This document shows, in pieces, positions 48,897 to 60,894 of a stretch of 64,000 nt of DNA. The notes beneath the pieces were generated by a model. It did not search any database, was not told where the DNA came from, and worked only from the letters and a program-made list of their open reading frames with translations. Numbering within the stretch: position 1 is the stretch's first letter; each line of letters opens with the position of its first letter. A program made the translations under genes and the position numbers. Origin of the DNA: Ophioderma brevispina (lineage: Eukaryota; Echinodermata; Ophiuroidea; Amphilepidida; Ophiodermatidae); the NCBI GenBank assembly GCA_023653785.1, contig JAMKCH010010212.1:28933-92932 (forward strand). The letters run 5' to 3'.

Positions 48897-49112
48897 GGGG
48901 GGGGGGGGGGGGAGGGCGAGGTGGAGGGGGGAAGTGCCGTGTTACCCACATAAGGCCCTTTGTCTCAATGTAGCATATCAAGTATGAACTTGATCCATCG
49001 TTGGTGAGTCACAGGGAGTGGTAGGAGGGGGGGGAGGAGGAGGGAGGGGGAGGAGGGGGGGGAAGGAGGGGGAGAAGGGGGAGGGGAGAGGGGGCGGGGT
49101 GGAGGGGGAGGG
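48897..49112 (+). repeat. G-rich polypurine tracts (copy B)
   Basis: Counterpart of the tracts at 42421-42645, with different run lengths. Confidence 0.65.
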
Positions 49113-51079
49113 AATGACCTTTGTCTCAGAAAGCATATCAAATGAACTTGATCCATCACTGCAATAAAAAAGTGTCCACCAAAAGGTACATACTAAATTC
49201 TTGACACACACACAGATGGTCTTTCCAATTGCTTGGAGGACTTAAACTTACCTCTAAAGATTTATCAATTACTTTGCTGCTTTATCCCTGAAAACCTAGA
49301 TTGATGTAACCACTCCTCAAGGTATGTCTTAGTTCAAAGTGTCCATTGCATTCCCAGCAGCAGATTTGCACCAGTCCCAAAAATGGACCTTTAAAGCCAA
49401 GTTCATAAAAGTGAGAACCAGACTTCATATTGTGAAATAATTGAGCCCGCATTATTGCTAAGTGGCTTTTCGGGAAACCGACAATTTGACCGTATAAAGC
49501 TATATGCTTCTATTATATAATAGAGGCAGTACACAGTCTAGTGTAAGTGCTCCTGAGCAAATATTGGAAATGATACACACAGGAATTTAAAGGAAAGGAA
49601 AATATGTCAAAGGATTTTTGTCAAGCTCAGTTGACTTACATTCATAAAAAATATAATTGTACATTACATCACAAATCCCGAAAAAAATAATACAATTTGA
49701 TTGTAAAATGAACAAATAGCGGCATTTTAATTTGCTTTTTTTTTTTGACATACGAGGAAAACGGGCGGATTTTTGCCACGGGCTTCATGATCAAAAGCGC
49801 CCAATTTTGCTCTCCTCGTGACGTCAAAGTGATGACCCCAAAAACATTGTGTTGACTCGAATGGTTATTGCTGACAATTGCTATATTGATGGTGATTAAT
49901 GAAAATAATAATAAAATTAGAAAAATAAGTTACAGAATGACATATTTGTTTCATTTCGTGTGTTTAATTAGTATTACGTGGCAAACACTGCGATATGATG
50001 GTTACAAACACGTAAATTTGGATGGTCTCACTTTGACGTCCACATTTGCCTGCGATGTGGATTTGTCTGAATCGTTTTCGAGTAGAAGTATGGGCGGAAA
50101 AATTAAAAGGGCAAAATACTCAACAAATGTGGACAATTTTAACTTATTTGGATTTATATGTATCTACGTTACTTAAGCTTTCCATCCAGACCAAATTTTC
50201 CAAATATTCAGAATCATGACATATTCCTTTAAGGCTGGCTCAGGAGATTTCAAAAATATTTTGTGTATTAATGAAAAATAATCAACTAGAAAGATGGTCC
50301 CCCAAAAAACCCTCATATGCTCAATTCAAAAGTTTGAGATGAATTAGATTTCATTTTGATGCCGTAAATTCTAGGTATAGTATACGTGCCATAGGATACT
50401 GTGTTTAACCAAAATTCCAGATCCGGAATTCTTGTAACAAAGTTGTGATTGTTCTTTTGAAGGACTTCAATTTGAACTTAGCTATTCGAGACAAGACTAT
50501 TTATACGCAAAAACAACATGATTTGTTTGTGAAACATCGGGGTGCCCACCTCAGGATATCTTTGAGTCGGCTTTATAATACCAGGCATTTGTATAAATAA
50601 CACAGCATTATTGGAGTACAATCTTGTTAATATGCAAAAAACACCATAAAATGAAATGTCTGACAGTAAAAATTTATTGTTTTAAATGTCAACCACAAAC
50701 TGTGCCTACCAGATGACCGATAACTGGGATATACTTGAACAACGATCAGAGATTCTGAGCATAAATGCCCATCCATGCCTACTAGTGTATCTCCTCATAA
50801 GTAAATAGGTTCTGAGCACCTCAAATAACCCATACAAGGATCTTTCCGAGTGATGAACCAGTAGGTGAACATGACATGTGGGAGGAAGGAGCTAAAACAA
50901 GGCGGTTCTCGACCACAAGTGTCGCCTGGTTTGCGCGATCATTGCTTTATTGATTTGACGTTTGGAAATGATGATTAGAAAGGAGAACAAAAGCACTGGA
51001 GAAGAGTGTCTACCAAAATTATCGAGTGAAGTAAATCAGGATAAGTGTTTAGCCAGCAGAGCATTTTTTTTTTAAAAGT

Positions 51080-52117
51080 GTTGTAATAAAAGTATGAAAA
51101 ATACATTTGTGGCCGTTGGACCGTAGGTCGTTCTGCCATCCCCGTTTGTGTATGGGGTCAAAGGGGGACATGAGGTCACCAAGGTGGACATGAGGTCAAC
51201 CAAGGTCACAGGGATTCACAAAGGTCACATGGGGGTCACCAAGGTTCACATGGGGTCACCGAGGTCCCATGGGGTCACAAAGGTCACATGGGGTCACAAA
51301 GGTCACACAAACCACCAAGGTCACAGAAGTCACAAAGTTTCACATGAAGTCACCAGGGTCACAGAAGTCACCGGGTCAAACAAGGTCAACCCCGCCCCTC
51401 GCCCAAGCACCCACCCTTTCCCCGTACGCACCCTACCCCTGACGCCACCACCACCACTGCCACCCAGGGGATGCACACCACCCGACCCTCCCGACGATAG
51501 CACACACCCCTTCCCCCGATGCACCCACCTTGCCAGACACCCCCACCCTTCCCCCTACCCAACACCCCACCTTACCCCTCCATATGATTCACACAACAAG
51601 AAGTATGGTTTAGTAGTTTTTCATGTAGCTAAGGAATTTTAATTACGAATTACATTTAGCGATACAGACTTATGCATAATTAATTAGCTCTGGCATACCT
51701 AAGCCGCAATGTATCAGGAACTTGCAAATGGCAAAAAAAGATGCGCACCATAATGGGTTTGTGCAGTGAATTTGGCAATCCGATGGTTGTTACCGTTCAA
51801 AAATATTACGATTATGATGAATTTTGACATTATCAATTAAGCTACATTTGCTATTATAGGAATTCGCCCAACATCTAATCAGGGCGTGAACTCTTTAACC
51901 CGTCCTTCCACCAAGTTACATCATTATAGCCTTACGGAACTCCGCACAACAAGCCGTGCGAGGGGATAGGGTGTATTTTAACCAGCCAAAATAAGCTAAT
52001 TAATATTCATGGATTGCAAATAATACAGCCAAAAAGCCTACCAAGAATATTTTGGCCACCTCACTTTATACCCTACCAAGTGTGAGTAAATTGGGATGAG
52101 CATTTAGCCAGAGAGCA
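51080..52117 (+). repeat. AGGTCA-array element family, copy 4 (in duplication copy B)
   Basis: Head 'gtggccgttggaccg' near 51110, AGGTCACATGGGGTCACC-type units 51155-51390, C-rich tract to about 51580, then the same 'catatgattcacacaacaag' flank as copy 3. Confidence 0.65.
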
Positions 52118-52792
52118 TTTCCAAAAAAGGTTACCCGAAAGGGACTGAAAACTATGCAAATAAGCTAATTAAAATTCATGAATATGCAAATAATGTGCCA
52201 AAAAAGCTACACATAATATTGCAGCATCTCACTCTATCATTCAATCACTCTATCTATCATTATATAAATATAAAAAGTAAAATTTTTAAAAAGGTTAACC
52301 GAGTAATGCGGACGGACATACGATATTACAGGACCCTACGGACATACGGCGGACCACAGAAATTGGACTATACTCATGCCCTTCCTCAGTGCAGTGAGTC
52401 AGCGAGAGGATTGATGGTCGAACCAGTAAACCGTGTGCGCTGGCATAAAGCGACGGCGTTTTTACACGAGCACACAAAGACGGGTAATTCTGACGCGTGC
52501 GTAAAAGATGCGGTCACGGTAGGACATCACTGCACGAGGAAGAGAATGTAATATAGTAGGTGCCTCCATGAACAATCGTTAAGGGGCGGGGACACAAAAA
52601 ATGGAGTGTCAAGCAATTTAGTCTAAATTAGGAAAGGCAGAGATGTAAACAGAGTTGTCGTCCCATTTCCAGAAAATCCAAACATTTGAAACGGACAGCA
52701 AGGTAAAAAATTATCATCCGGTGAAGCTCCGCGGAACGTATTTTTTACGTGATTTTAAGGTAATATTCCATTCTCCAAATATAAATTGGTAC
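52118..52792. other. Flank of the duplication, unrecognised
   Basis: Starts with a fragment resembling 45450-45540. The plus-strand ORF at 52195-52551 (118 codons) has no recognisable motif, and its composition is not clearly coding. I do not call it a gene. Confidence 0.35.
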
Positions 52793-53293
52793 TTAAAGCG
52801 GCACTGGACATTTCACAAAATATGAAATTCTTCAATTTGCTCTCAAATGATAGTCTAGGCACCATTGGAAGAAACAGTGATATATTTACCATTGATATGA
52901 GGATATACAGACATGCAGGTAATTTGTAGGCCAACTTTTAATGTTTCATAACTTTAATCAATAAATGTGATATTACATGAATATTTTGACTCGTACTCCC
53001 TGATATTAAAACCACAAAGGTTATAGACGGTCATACAGTGTGCATAGCGTGGTGAACATGCATACGGCATGGGTGTTCTTGTGTTAAACGACAATTTCGT
53101 GTCTGCTGAATTTAGCGTCGCGGCGACGCTAAAAATACAAAAATCGTTCTGTTTACCCATTAAGGAAGTGATTTGGTCTTAATCATTGAGGTGAGGGATT
53201 GTGTAATAAAAGCTTTACAACCATGCAAAAAATATCGATTTTGAAAAATCTTGAGGGAGGCACATTTTTCAAATGTGGACAGTGTCTCTTTAA
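52793..53293 (-). mobile_element. TTAA-ended element, family T4 (copy 1)
   Basis: TTAA at both ends; left 'ttaaagcggcactggacatt', right reversed 'ttaaagagacactgtccaca'. Contains a small perfect hairpin 'gcgtcgcggcgacgc' (53113-53127). About 500 bp. Confidence 0.75.
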
Positions 53294-55045
53294 AATTGGG
53301 TTTTTGATGAAGTGTTCTACCTTATCATGAAAACAATTTGATCTCAGAAATTGCAAAAAAAAATTTAAATATTTTTTTTACATGGCCTGATTTTTTAATT
53401 TTTTTATGGCCAAAATCCTGCATTCCAGACAATTTCCGAAAAGGAAAAGTTACATCTCTGGGAAAGGTCATAGGGGGGGGGACGGAAGGAGGAGTGTCCT
53501 TTTCGACCTTTTGTTTCTGATCCACAACTTTGGTATAAAAATTTCATTACGGTATGCTAAATGTACTGCCTAAGGCACTATTTCAAGCATCTTTTTCAAA
53601 CAAATTCCTGAACAATTATACTGAACCTTATGATATGTAACCAGGGGCGATCCAGGATTCTGCAAAATGAAATATTTACCAGGGGGCTGAAAAGCGAACT
53701 GTCCAAAAAATGGGCTGATTAGCAGGGAAGCGCGAGACACCTCCATGGATCCGTCGCATGGTAAACCCACTCATCAAGGGATCACATTACATACAATATC
53801 CATTAGAACCCAAGATCCTTAAATGCAATTGTAATTAGAAATCAAAATGACACACGAAGTGCAATCGAAAATTACCCCGTGTTAATGACTATTTTGGTTT
53901 AATAATACAGTGTAGTTGGTCAAAAAACAAATGAACAGGCGTCAACATTTGGGGATGATGTACTTGACCATCCCCTCTCTTCAAAATGGTGGTGGTATAT
54001 GCCCCCGCCTATGCATGGGTGTAGCCAGGATTGTAATTTGACACGAGCTTTGACGGGAGGCTGAGGCGGGCAAATTTGTCCAAATTAGACTGATTTTGCA
54101 AGTTTTGTTCAAATTTGAGTGGTGGGGGCTAAAAGCATCTTCCTCTCCCTGCTATACGCCACTGCTAGGGGTACTGTTCAGGCTTTGTGATCGTGATCCA
54201 CTGGAAGATTTAAATAATTAATAGCAGGTCGAGACACAAGGACATTTCAAAAGCGTCCTCAATTTTTTTGAATCTGGGTTTCTGCATGGTTTTTGGGAAT
54301 CTTACCCAGTATTAGATCACACCTGAAGTGAATAAGCTAAATATTCGCTTTTATATTATAGTTTAACAAGTACTAAAACGATTTTACAATTTTTTTGCTT
54401 TTTTTCCCTCTAAGGGCTGAATTAGGCCGCAAAATCAAGCTTAGCTAATTTTCTTTCCTGCTTGTTTGTCCCAATTTCACCTTTGATAGTCTTTATGTAA
54501 TAAGATAAGAATTTAGTATTTTCTTCTGTCATGCACACAGAAAATCACCGCAACTTTTCTTACAGGGACTATTACAACAGCAGGCAAGTTCAAAACAAGG
54601 TTTGGGTTTTGGTACTTGTTTTTGTCCAATACATTTCTTTTTTGGTAGGTGGTCTAAAATTGAGTCATTTGGGCAATTTGAGAAATTTGGTAATCCTCAG
54701 TCCCAAAATCTCTCCTGTCACTTTAAAAGTGGAGAGCAGATCTCTAGAATTCATAATTTGTATCCCAGGGGAAAAATGACAGATGAAACCTGTATTCAAA
54801 ACAATAGATCCCCATTCAAATTTAATGCAAAATTGCAGTAAGCATCTGTACAGCTACAGAGGGTATATGTAAAACACATCCAAAATTCTGCTGTGCTTAT
54901 TAATGTGCTGCACGTTGCCCCCACCTGGAGGGTGGCAGTATTTTTACAGATCAGATGCTTTTGGTCTTACACCTTGCAGAGTATCAGAATACGATATTTA
55001 GAAATGCAAAAATCTAATTTTTGATGATTTTTTAGATTTCCTGAT
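53294..55045. other. Intronic DNA with one dispersed repeat
   Basis: About 54310-54530 ('atcacacctgaagtgaataa', 'ccctctaagggctgaat', 'gcttagc(t/a)aat') is repeated at 57950-58150, both on the plus strand. At 54950-55045 there is a fragment of family T2. Otherwise nothing recognised. Confidence 0.45.
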
Positions 55046-55596
55046 TTAAAGAGACACTGGCACATTTGAAAAATGTGCGCCCTCTCAAAGATTTTCAAAT
55101 CGATATTTTTGCATGGTTGTAAAGCTTTTATATTACAAAGCCCTCAACCCAAAATAATTAGACCAAATCAGCTCCTTATGGGAACGGAACGATTTTGGTA
55201 ATTTTAGAGCGTCGCTGGCGACGCGAATTCAGCAGACGACGAAAATGGCGTTTAACAACACAAGACCACCACGCATATGCCATTTTCTCACGCATGTACA
55301 AAGCTGTACCGGTCGTCTAACCTTTGTGGTTTTTAATATCAGTGAGTACAAGTCAAAAACTATTCATGTAATATATACTTGTCGATTAAAGGTTTGGAAA
55401 AACTTAAAAAATTGGCCTACAAACAATTACCGGATGTCCTTTAATTCCCTCATATCAATGTCCCTATCTGTTTTTGGGGTATGTTATTTTTATGTGTAAA
55501 ATATATCTCTGTTCTTCCAATGGCCTAGCCTATCAGTTGAGGAGCACATTGAAGAAATTTCATATTTGTGAAAATGTTGCCAGTGCCGCTTCATAA
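55046..55596 (+). mobile_element. TTAA-ended element, family T4 (copy 2)
   Basis: Opposite orientation to the copy at 52793. Starts 'ttaaagagacactggcacat', ends 'gccagtgccgcttcataaag' (right TTAA lost). Contains the hairpin 'gcgtcgctggcgacgc'. Confidence 0.7.
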
Positions 55597-55769
55597 AGCA
55601 CTGTAGTTTGCCCCTAATTACCTCCACTATATTTACTACATCAGAACAAAAAAAAAATTCAAATTAATATTCCCTTCTTAACTTTTGTAGCTGATCATTT
55701 TAATTGTGTATCTTGAATTACATTAAGTTGACTATCAATTGCTCAAAAATAATAATTTTGGAAATCTCC

Positions 55770-55880
55770 CAAGTCAGCCTGTGTGTGTGTTTTGTGTGTG
55801 CTTAATGTTAAGTGCGTGTTTTTCTGTGCTGTGTGTGGTGGTGGCTGTGTGCATGCTGGTGTGTGTGTGTGTGGGATGTA
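55770..55880 (+). repeat. (GT)n-rich simple repeat
   Basis: Imperfect GT microsatellite with TGTGTGTG runs in the intron just 3' of exon 1. Confidence 0.7.
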
Positions 55881-56099
55881 TGGAAGACATATGCCAGTTT
55901 TTGCATCAATTGTAAGAGTCTTGTAAGGTAAATACATAATTGTTATTCATGGCATGGTGAGTGTTCTAGAATGCATTACTAGTATTCTCTGTAATACTGT
56001 TGGCCTTAACCAGATATGTGCAGTAGGCCTAAGCAAAAATGCAAAATTATTGTAACTCCACTGCCCCCCCCCCCCCATCTCATTTACAGCATCACTTAC

Positions 56100-56448
56100 A
56101 TGAGGAACCTTCTGGAAATATTTTATTTGAGCTACCAGAAGTATCATGTTCTTGTCCCTCAATAATTGGATGCTTATCTCGCCTTTCGTCGTGCCGTCTT
56201 TTTACCAGTGTACTGATTGGCAGTTTTTCTCCAGCTCCATCGTTGTACAAGAATGCCTGAACGTCTTCACTGCATAGTTTATTTTCCAGTAATGCCCAGT
56301 TTTGCGTTTTCATCGCTTCTCGTGTTAAATCCACCAGTTCTCCGCCACCTTTGAGGCTGACCAATTTGTACATCTCTTCCGACTTGTCATCAATTTGTTG
56401 CCTATTGGGTTCATCATCGTTAGCGCTATTACTCTGGCAAGAACCCAT
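56100..56448 (-). CDS. TRPV-type channel, exon 1 (start codon, cytoplasmic N-terminus)
   Basis: ATG at 56448 is the first Met after an in-frame TGA about 55 nt upstream, with AAA before it. It reads MGSCQSNSANDDEPNRQQ; then MYKLVSLKGGGELVDL; TREAMKTQNWALLE; and FLYNDGAGEKLPISTLVKRR. The 'YKLV-x-x-KGGGEL(V/I)(D/E)-x-x-x-x-A-x-K' block followed by 'FLYN-x-G-x-G' precedes the ankyrin domain in invertebrate TRPV channels. The donor is T|GTAAG at 56100, and the T completes a Cys codon with exon 2. 116 codons plus 1 nt, all open. It lies 13.7 kb from exon 2 copy A. Confidence 0.92.
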
Positions 56449-56582
56449 TTTCCTATTACAGTAAGATCCGCTATTTCTTGTGTAACCTGTAGCTTTTCCG
56501 CATCAAAACATGCAACCAGTGACCTGAACGCATCAGTTAATTTATCCTCCTCCAAGTCCATAGAGATGCGGCTCTGCATCAT
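56325..56582 (-). other. Upstream ORF overlapping the TRPV start in another frame
   Basis: 85 codons from ATG 56582, beginning MMQSRISMDLEEDKLTDAF and RSLVACFDAEKLQVTQEIAD. It covers the TRPV start codon one frame off, so if the mRNA begins upstream of 56582 it would be an inhibitory uORF. Its first ~45 residues look protein-like (amphipathic, no low complexity), so a separate alternative first exon ending at ACT|GTAATA is another reading. I do not recognise it. Confidence 0.35.
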
Positions 56583-56955
56583 GCATGCATCAGATCACAT
56601 GTACACATCGTTGATATGTGTGTTGACAGGCAATCAATAGTGCAATGTCACCGCGAGCAAGCACGAGCAGGTAAAGGCATGGTAATTTACATATCAATAG
56701 AATCATCATCACAGTTCAGAGTTCTTGACAACCAAATCAGTTAGCAACAGGGCATGACCCTTTCAGGTGGCTTCTCTAGCAACGCTAAATACAACATATG
56801 GGACTATAGGCTGCAACGCGAAAATCGAACCAGTCGTCGTGCCGAGGGGAGACACCGAGCAATATAATTTTAAAGTCAAACTCCCAGTCAAAACTCGGTA
56901 ATATTGGCTCCATTTTCCTCGTTGGTGAAAGGTCTATTATTTTGGCGATTTCAAG
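56583..56955. promoter_or_regulatory. Candidate bidirectional promoter region
   Basis: Lies between the minus-strand TRPV start (56448) and a plus-strand candidate start (56956). It holds 'tagcaac' at 56742-56748 and 56777-56783 and 'gttcttgacaac' at 56721-56732, which resemble RFX half-sites, but none is a full X-box. No TATA box stands out. Position is the main argument. Confidence 0.35.
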
Positions 56956-57047
56956 ATGATGAACTTGGATATGCCAAATTCCACAGCGTGGAATGTCGAA
57001 AGACGGAGGGATTTTAGTCAATTAAAACCGGGAACACAAGTGCCAGG
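56956..57047 (+). CDS. Candidate first exon of an unknown plus-strand gene
   Basis: ATG-ATG at 56956, preceded in frame by TGA about 30 nt upstream. It reads MMNLDMPNSTAWNVERRRD then FSQLKPGTQVPG, ending at a strong donor GG|GTAAGT. It would leave in phase 2. The plus strand has no obvious exon 2 before 64000, so the rest may lie beyond the window. I do not recognise the protein; 'PGT-x-VPG' is faintly like short Pro-Gly motifs of axonemal proteins, which is not enough for a call. A chance ORF beside a chance donor is possible. Confidence 0.4.
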
Positions 57048-59482
57048 GTAAGTCTTATTTTTTTAAGAAAAATCGCTTAGAATGGCAAAAATTTCATAAA
57101 AGGGAAAAAACATGAAAAAGATTTTGGATTCAATTTAAGAAGAAAAATGTTGATCACATTCAAAGTGATAGTCATTTTATTCATTTGTCTATAACAAGTC
57201 TATAATATTAAGGCCAAAACTTAAAGCAACCTGATGGAGTGATGAGGAAGAAATCGATATTTTAGTCCTTACTCAGTCTTTCGCACACTTATTGCAACAC
57301 ATAATTGAAATGTTTCTGTCATCTTTTCAGTTGAAAAAGATAACTAATGAGAAATCTCAGACTTTCCTTCACTTTTACATGTAAAGCTATTCCTGCAAAT
57401 TTCAGATATTTTGACTCTTTTTGGTGAATCATTGATAGTGTCTTTAAAATAATCAGTGACAAAATTTTTAACTTTAAATGAGATGAAAAATTGTACATTT
57501 TTATTATTATTATTATGTTACAATACTAGGCTAAGTGACAAAAACCATGTTACATATGCCTAATTTGGCATGAAAACATTTTGATGTGCAATATTCTCTA
57601 CCATGTTCATTAGTTTTATATCAATTCCACAATTTAAATCACAATTTTTCACATTTTTAACACTCTTCAGTTCAATATGATCAATTGGGCATTTGTCTGA
57701 TTGTCTCCACCCCCCCTCAAAAAAGTGGCCTAATAATGCAAATAAAAATAATGGTGGGGTTACCATATTTTGCAATGATTTTTTTCCATATTTTTTCCGA
57801 GCCAACCTTTATTCTTTGCAAATACAGAATAACATTTTTGACACTTAATAGTGGTAAACACCAAAATGGGCGATTAATTAAAGAGACGAAAAGTTCACCC
57901 AAATTTCTTTACAATTTTTTTTTATTCAGAAAGAATGCTTACCAATGTAATATATCACACCTGAGGTGAATTTAAGCCAAAATATTTTCTTTATATAACT
58001 ATAATAACAAAACGATTTAGAATTTTCTGACGTGCATGACAGTTAATTAATACATGCTTCCCTCTAAGGCTGAATAGGAAAGCTTAGCAAATTAGCAAAT
58101 TACTTGGAAACATTCTTGTTAGATGTTCTATAATAACCAATCAAGTGCAAATTTAGAGAAATTGTTATCCTCAGAAAATCTCACGGACTATAGTAAAAAA
58201 GGCAAATTGGACAACCAAGACATGCATGCACCAGGATCAAAATGGGGGGGGGGCAAACAAAATTAGGAGGGAAGTTAATTTTTAGGCAAAAATAGGTAAA
58301 TGTGTGCAAAGCACATGAAAAAAATTAAATTTTAATGGTAAAAAAAACCAAATATGACATAAAATATGCTGAGTATATTTGCTATTTTGACGCAATTTGA
58401 CAGCATCATCACTTTTGACAAGGTGGGCTCAAGTTTTTGGGGCACAAAAATTTGTTGGGAAATGCCCCCATGCCCTCTCATGTTGAAATAATTACCAGGT
58501 TAGAAGAGAGCTATGTTACATTTACATTCCAAATGAAACAGACCATATTGTCTAATATTAAAACACTCCCCCTCTAAATGTAAAAGAGTGAATCTCAATC
58601 TTTTAGAGTGACTACAGGGCCAAGTCCAAAAAGAGTGACATTTCAAACCCTTCAAATATTTTTGGTCAAATTTACTCTTCATTTGTAAAAAAATATAAAA
58701 TGTTTTATAAATTATCAAGAGAAAATTTGATCAAAAACGGTTCTTTGAAAGGTGAAATTTTACTCTTGGATTGAACACTGTAGTCACTCTAATTGCATTT
58801 ACAAAGTAATAAATGCCCCTCAATTTTTGACCAAATGTTCCTAAAAATACAAAAACAATGCACCATGCGCAAGTATGAACAATTACGATATTGGTGGTAG
58901 ATTTGCTGGCATGAAACTCATCCAATACACTGAAGATGCCTTTGACAAATACACATTTTCATTGAAATTAAATCTTTCCATGTGAAAGTGTTTCAAAGGT
59001 GCTTGTTCCAATCTTCTTTGGGATCCCCAAGTTACCTAACCAGAAGTACATGTAGTATTACTTTTGATATCAGATAAGGCTGTATTTTTCTCATTTTTTG
59101 GAATTTCAATTTCAGCTTTCAATTCCATTTCTTTCTTAAGATGCATATAGAGACAAAAAAGTTGTTTTAATGGTTATAATTAGCACAGGAGTGAATAGGG
59201 CATTGCAAAAAAGCATTATTGCTCCTACCTTCAAAACTGCATGTCTGTTTCCCACGGTACTTGGTGGTAAGGGTATATCAAGCAGAGGGTGTTTTGAATC
59301 AATCCCATGATCCAATGAAATGTGCCTATTACTGTACTGTACTAAACACATGTCAGTACTTAGGGATAAAAAGTGTTCCAAATGTTTAAGGACCACAAGA
59401 CATTTCATAATCATGCTAAAAATTCCCAAAGTACTAACGCTTTGTGGGCTAAAATGAGGGTTAATGTCAGAATTTTTATGTG
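57048..59482. other. Upstream or intergenic DNA, repeats only
   Basis: Family T2 fragment about 57340-57447; dispersed repeat 57950-58150; inverted pair 'agagtgactacag' (58606) and 'ctgtagtcactct' (58787); family T3 fragment from 58996. A 'gggtgttttgaatcaatccc' segment near 59287 has an inverted copy near 59910. No gene seen. Confidence 0.45.
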
Positions 59483-59836
59483 TTAAAGGTCCATGGCCCG
59501 ATCGCTAATAGCCTCGTCCCCAAAAGCCCCAGATTTTACCGGAAGTGGTCATAATTTTGGTATCAGAAGAAAGCTACTATTTTTCTCATTACCCTGTGAA
59601 ATTTTAGAGCCAAAGGATGTTTGGTTTGGACGTTATGAGCGAAAATGTGACCCATTTTGGTCGACCAATATTAATTTTACACAGTACTCTATGGGGCTTA
59701 CAAAATCAGGTGTTTAGCTCTCGCATCAAAACGGATTGAAATATCGGCGCGAAACTTTACAGATGGGGTTTTGGAGTGAAGGCCTATCTATCAAGATGAA
59801 AACTTCATATCCTTAAATCGGGCCATCCCCCTTTAA
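59483..59836 (+). mobile_element. TTAA-ended MITE, family T1 (copy 6, best preserved)
   Basis: 354 bp, TTAA at both ends, 'ttaaaggtccatggcccgat' to 'atcgggccatccccctttaa'. It lies inside older repeat DNA: the flanking 'ttgattcaaaacactct' pairs with the inverted segment near 59290. The ORF across it is a by-product. Confidence 0.85.
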
Positions 59837-60894
59837 GAATAGGATATTTATGGGATCACATGACCCTATTGAGGTGAAATTTCCCAAAACTGGTGCATTG
59901 TGGGATTGATTCAAAACACTCTCTGTATATCAAGTAAAGAACATAAACATATATATTGAAAAAAATGTGCAATGAGAGATTTCAAGTAGTAGTATGTAGT
60001 GATTTTATATATTAGACACTCAAATATTGCTTACCTTGTGTTTTGGCTACAGAAATGTCTTTAATGTAAAAGTGGAAAGGGTGATTTTGATTTGCTTACA
60101 TTTCAATATACAGTAATAAAACTTCAGCTGAATTTTGTATTTGCTCCAGTACTAAGTTAGACATTTCAACATTTTTGTACCAAAGAAATATATATCAGCT
60201 TTATCCTTTCAGATGGGCAGGGCATATTTTTAATGGAAAGTTTTATCATCGGGAAAAAAATCAGGCTTTCGTTTTAGGGGCACCCTTGGTGAAAATCTAC
60301 TCATTGCACCTTTAAATAGACTATTTTAACAAGCAGATTGCTATTTTTCGTAAAACTATGTATTGCAGCCTTGTTGATTTTTGCTGAGCTTTGTCCACAT
60401 TGATCCCTTTTTCCAGGAGCAACAGGATATCCAGATGGTGCTGTTCCATTTTGGATTGCAATGGAAATGTACGGAACAAATGACACTACATAATGTACCA
60501 TATAATAATAAAATGGCTCGTCCTTTGAAAAAAAAATCACACCTGGGGCCTTTATTATAGATGCTACATATCTAAGTTATTTAACCTATCATGTACAAAT
60601 ATTAAATCATATGTAATATTAAATATTTTTAACATATGAGAATTTGTTGTATTAAAAAGTGCCCAAAATAGCACTAACAAAAATAAATCACACATAGGAA
60701 AGATGAAATGAGCGACTTCAAATTGTTGAGTGCGTTTAACTGACTTTTTAATAAGTTACATTTACCATGTAATTGAAATTCATTATGATGTGCGGTACAT
60801 GTGATATATGATCTGATGAACAACTGTAACTTGGTAGAAGGAATTAAAGGCTGACTCAAATTTTTTCAAATTATCTTTTTGTGTGTGTAATAAT

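Larger units (their letters stand above)
45576..52117. repeat. Tandem ~6-kb duplication, copy B
   Basis: Second copy of 39772-45575, longer by a 612-bp C/T-rich insert (47930-48541). It contains a damaged second exon 2. A further fragment of its right end ('gctaattaaaattcatgaat' near 52153) follows, so the amplification may have involved more than two units. Confidence 0.9.

Noticed and set aside
52195..52551. 118-codon plus-strand ORF
   Set aside because: No recognisable domain, lies in repeat-flanking DNA, and length is within chance expectation for 64 kb.
58606..58800. Inverted pair 'agagtgactacag' / 'ctgtagtcactct' as a MITE
   Set aside because: Only about 13 bases pair, and flanking sequence does not extend the arms.
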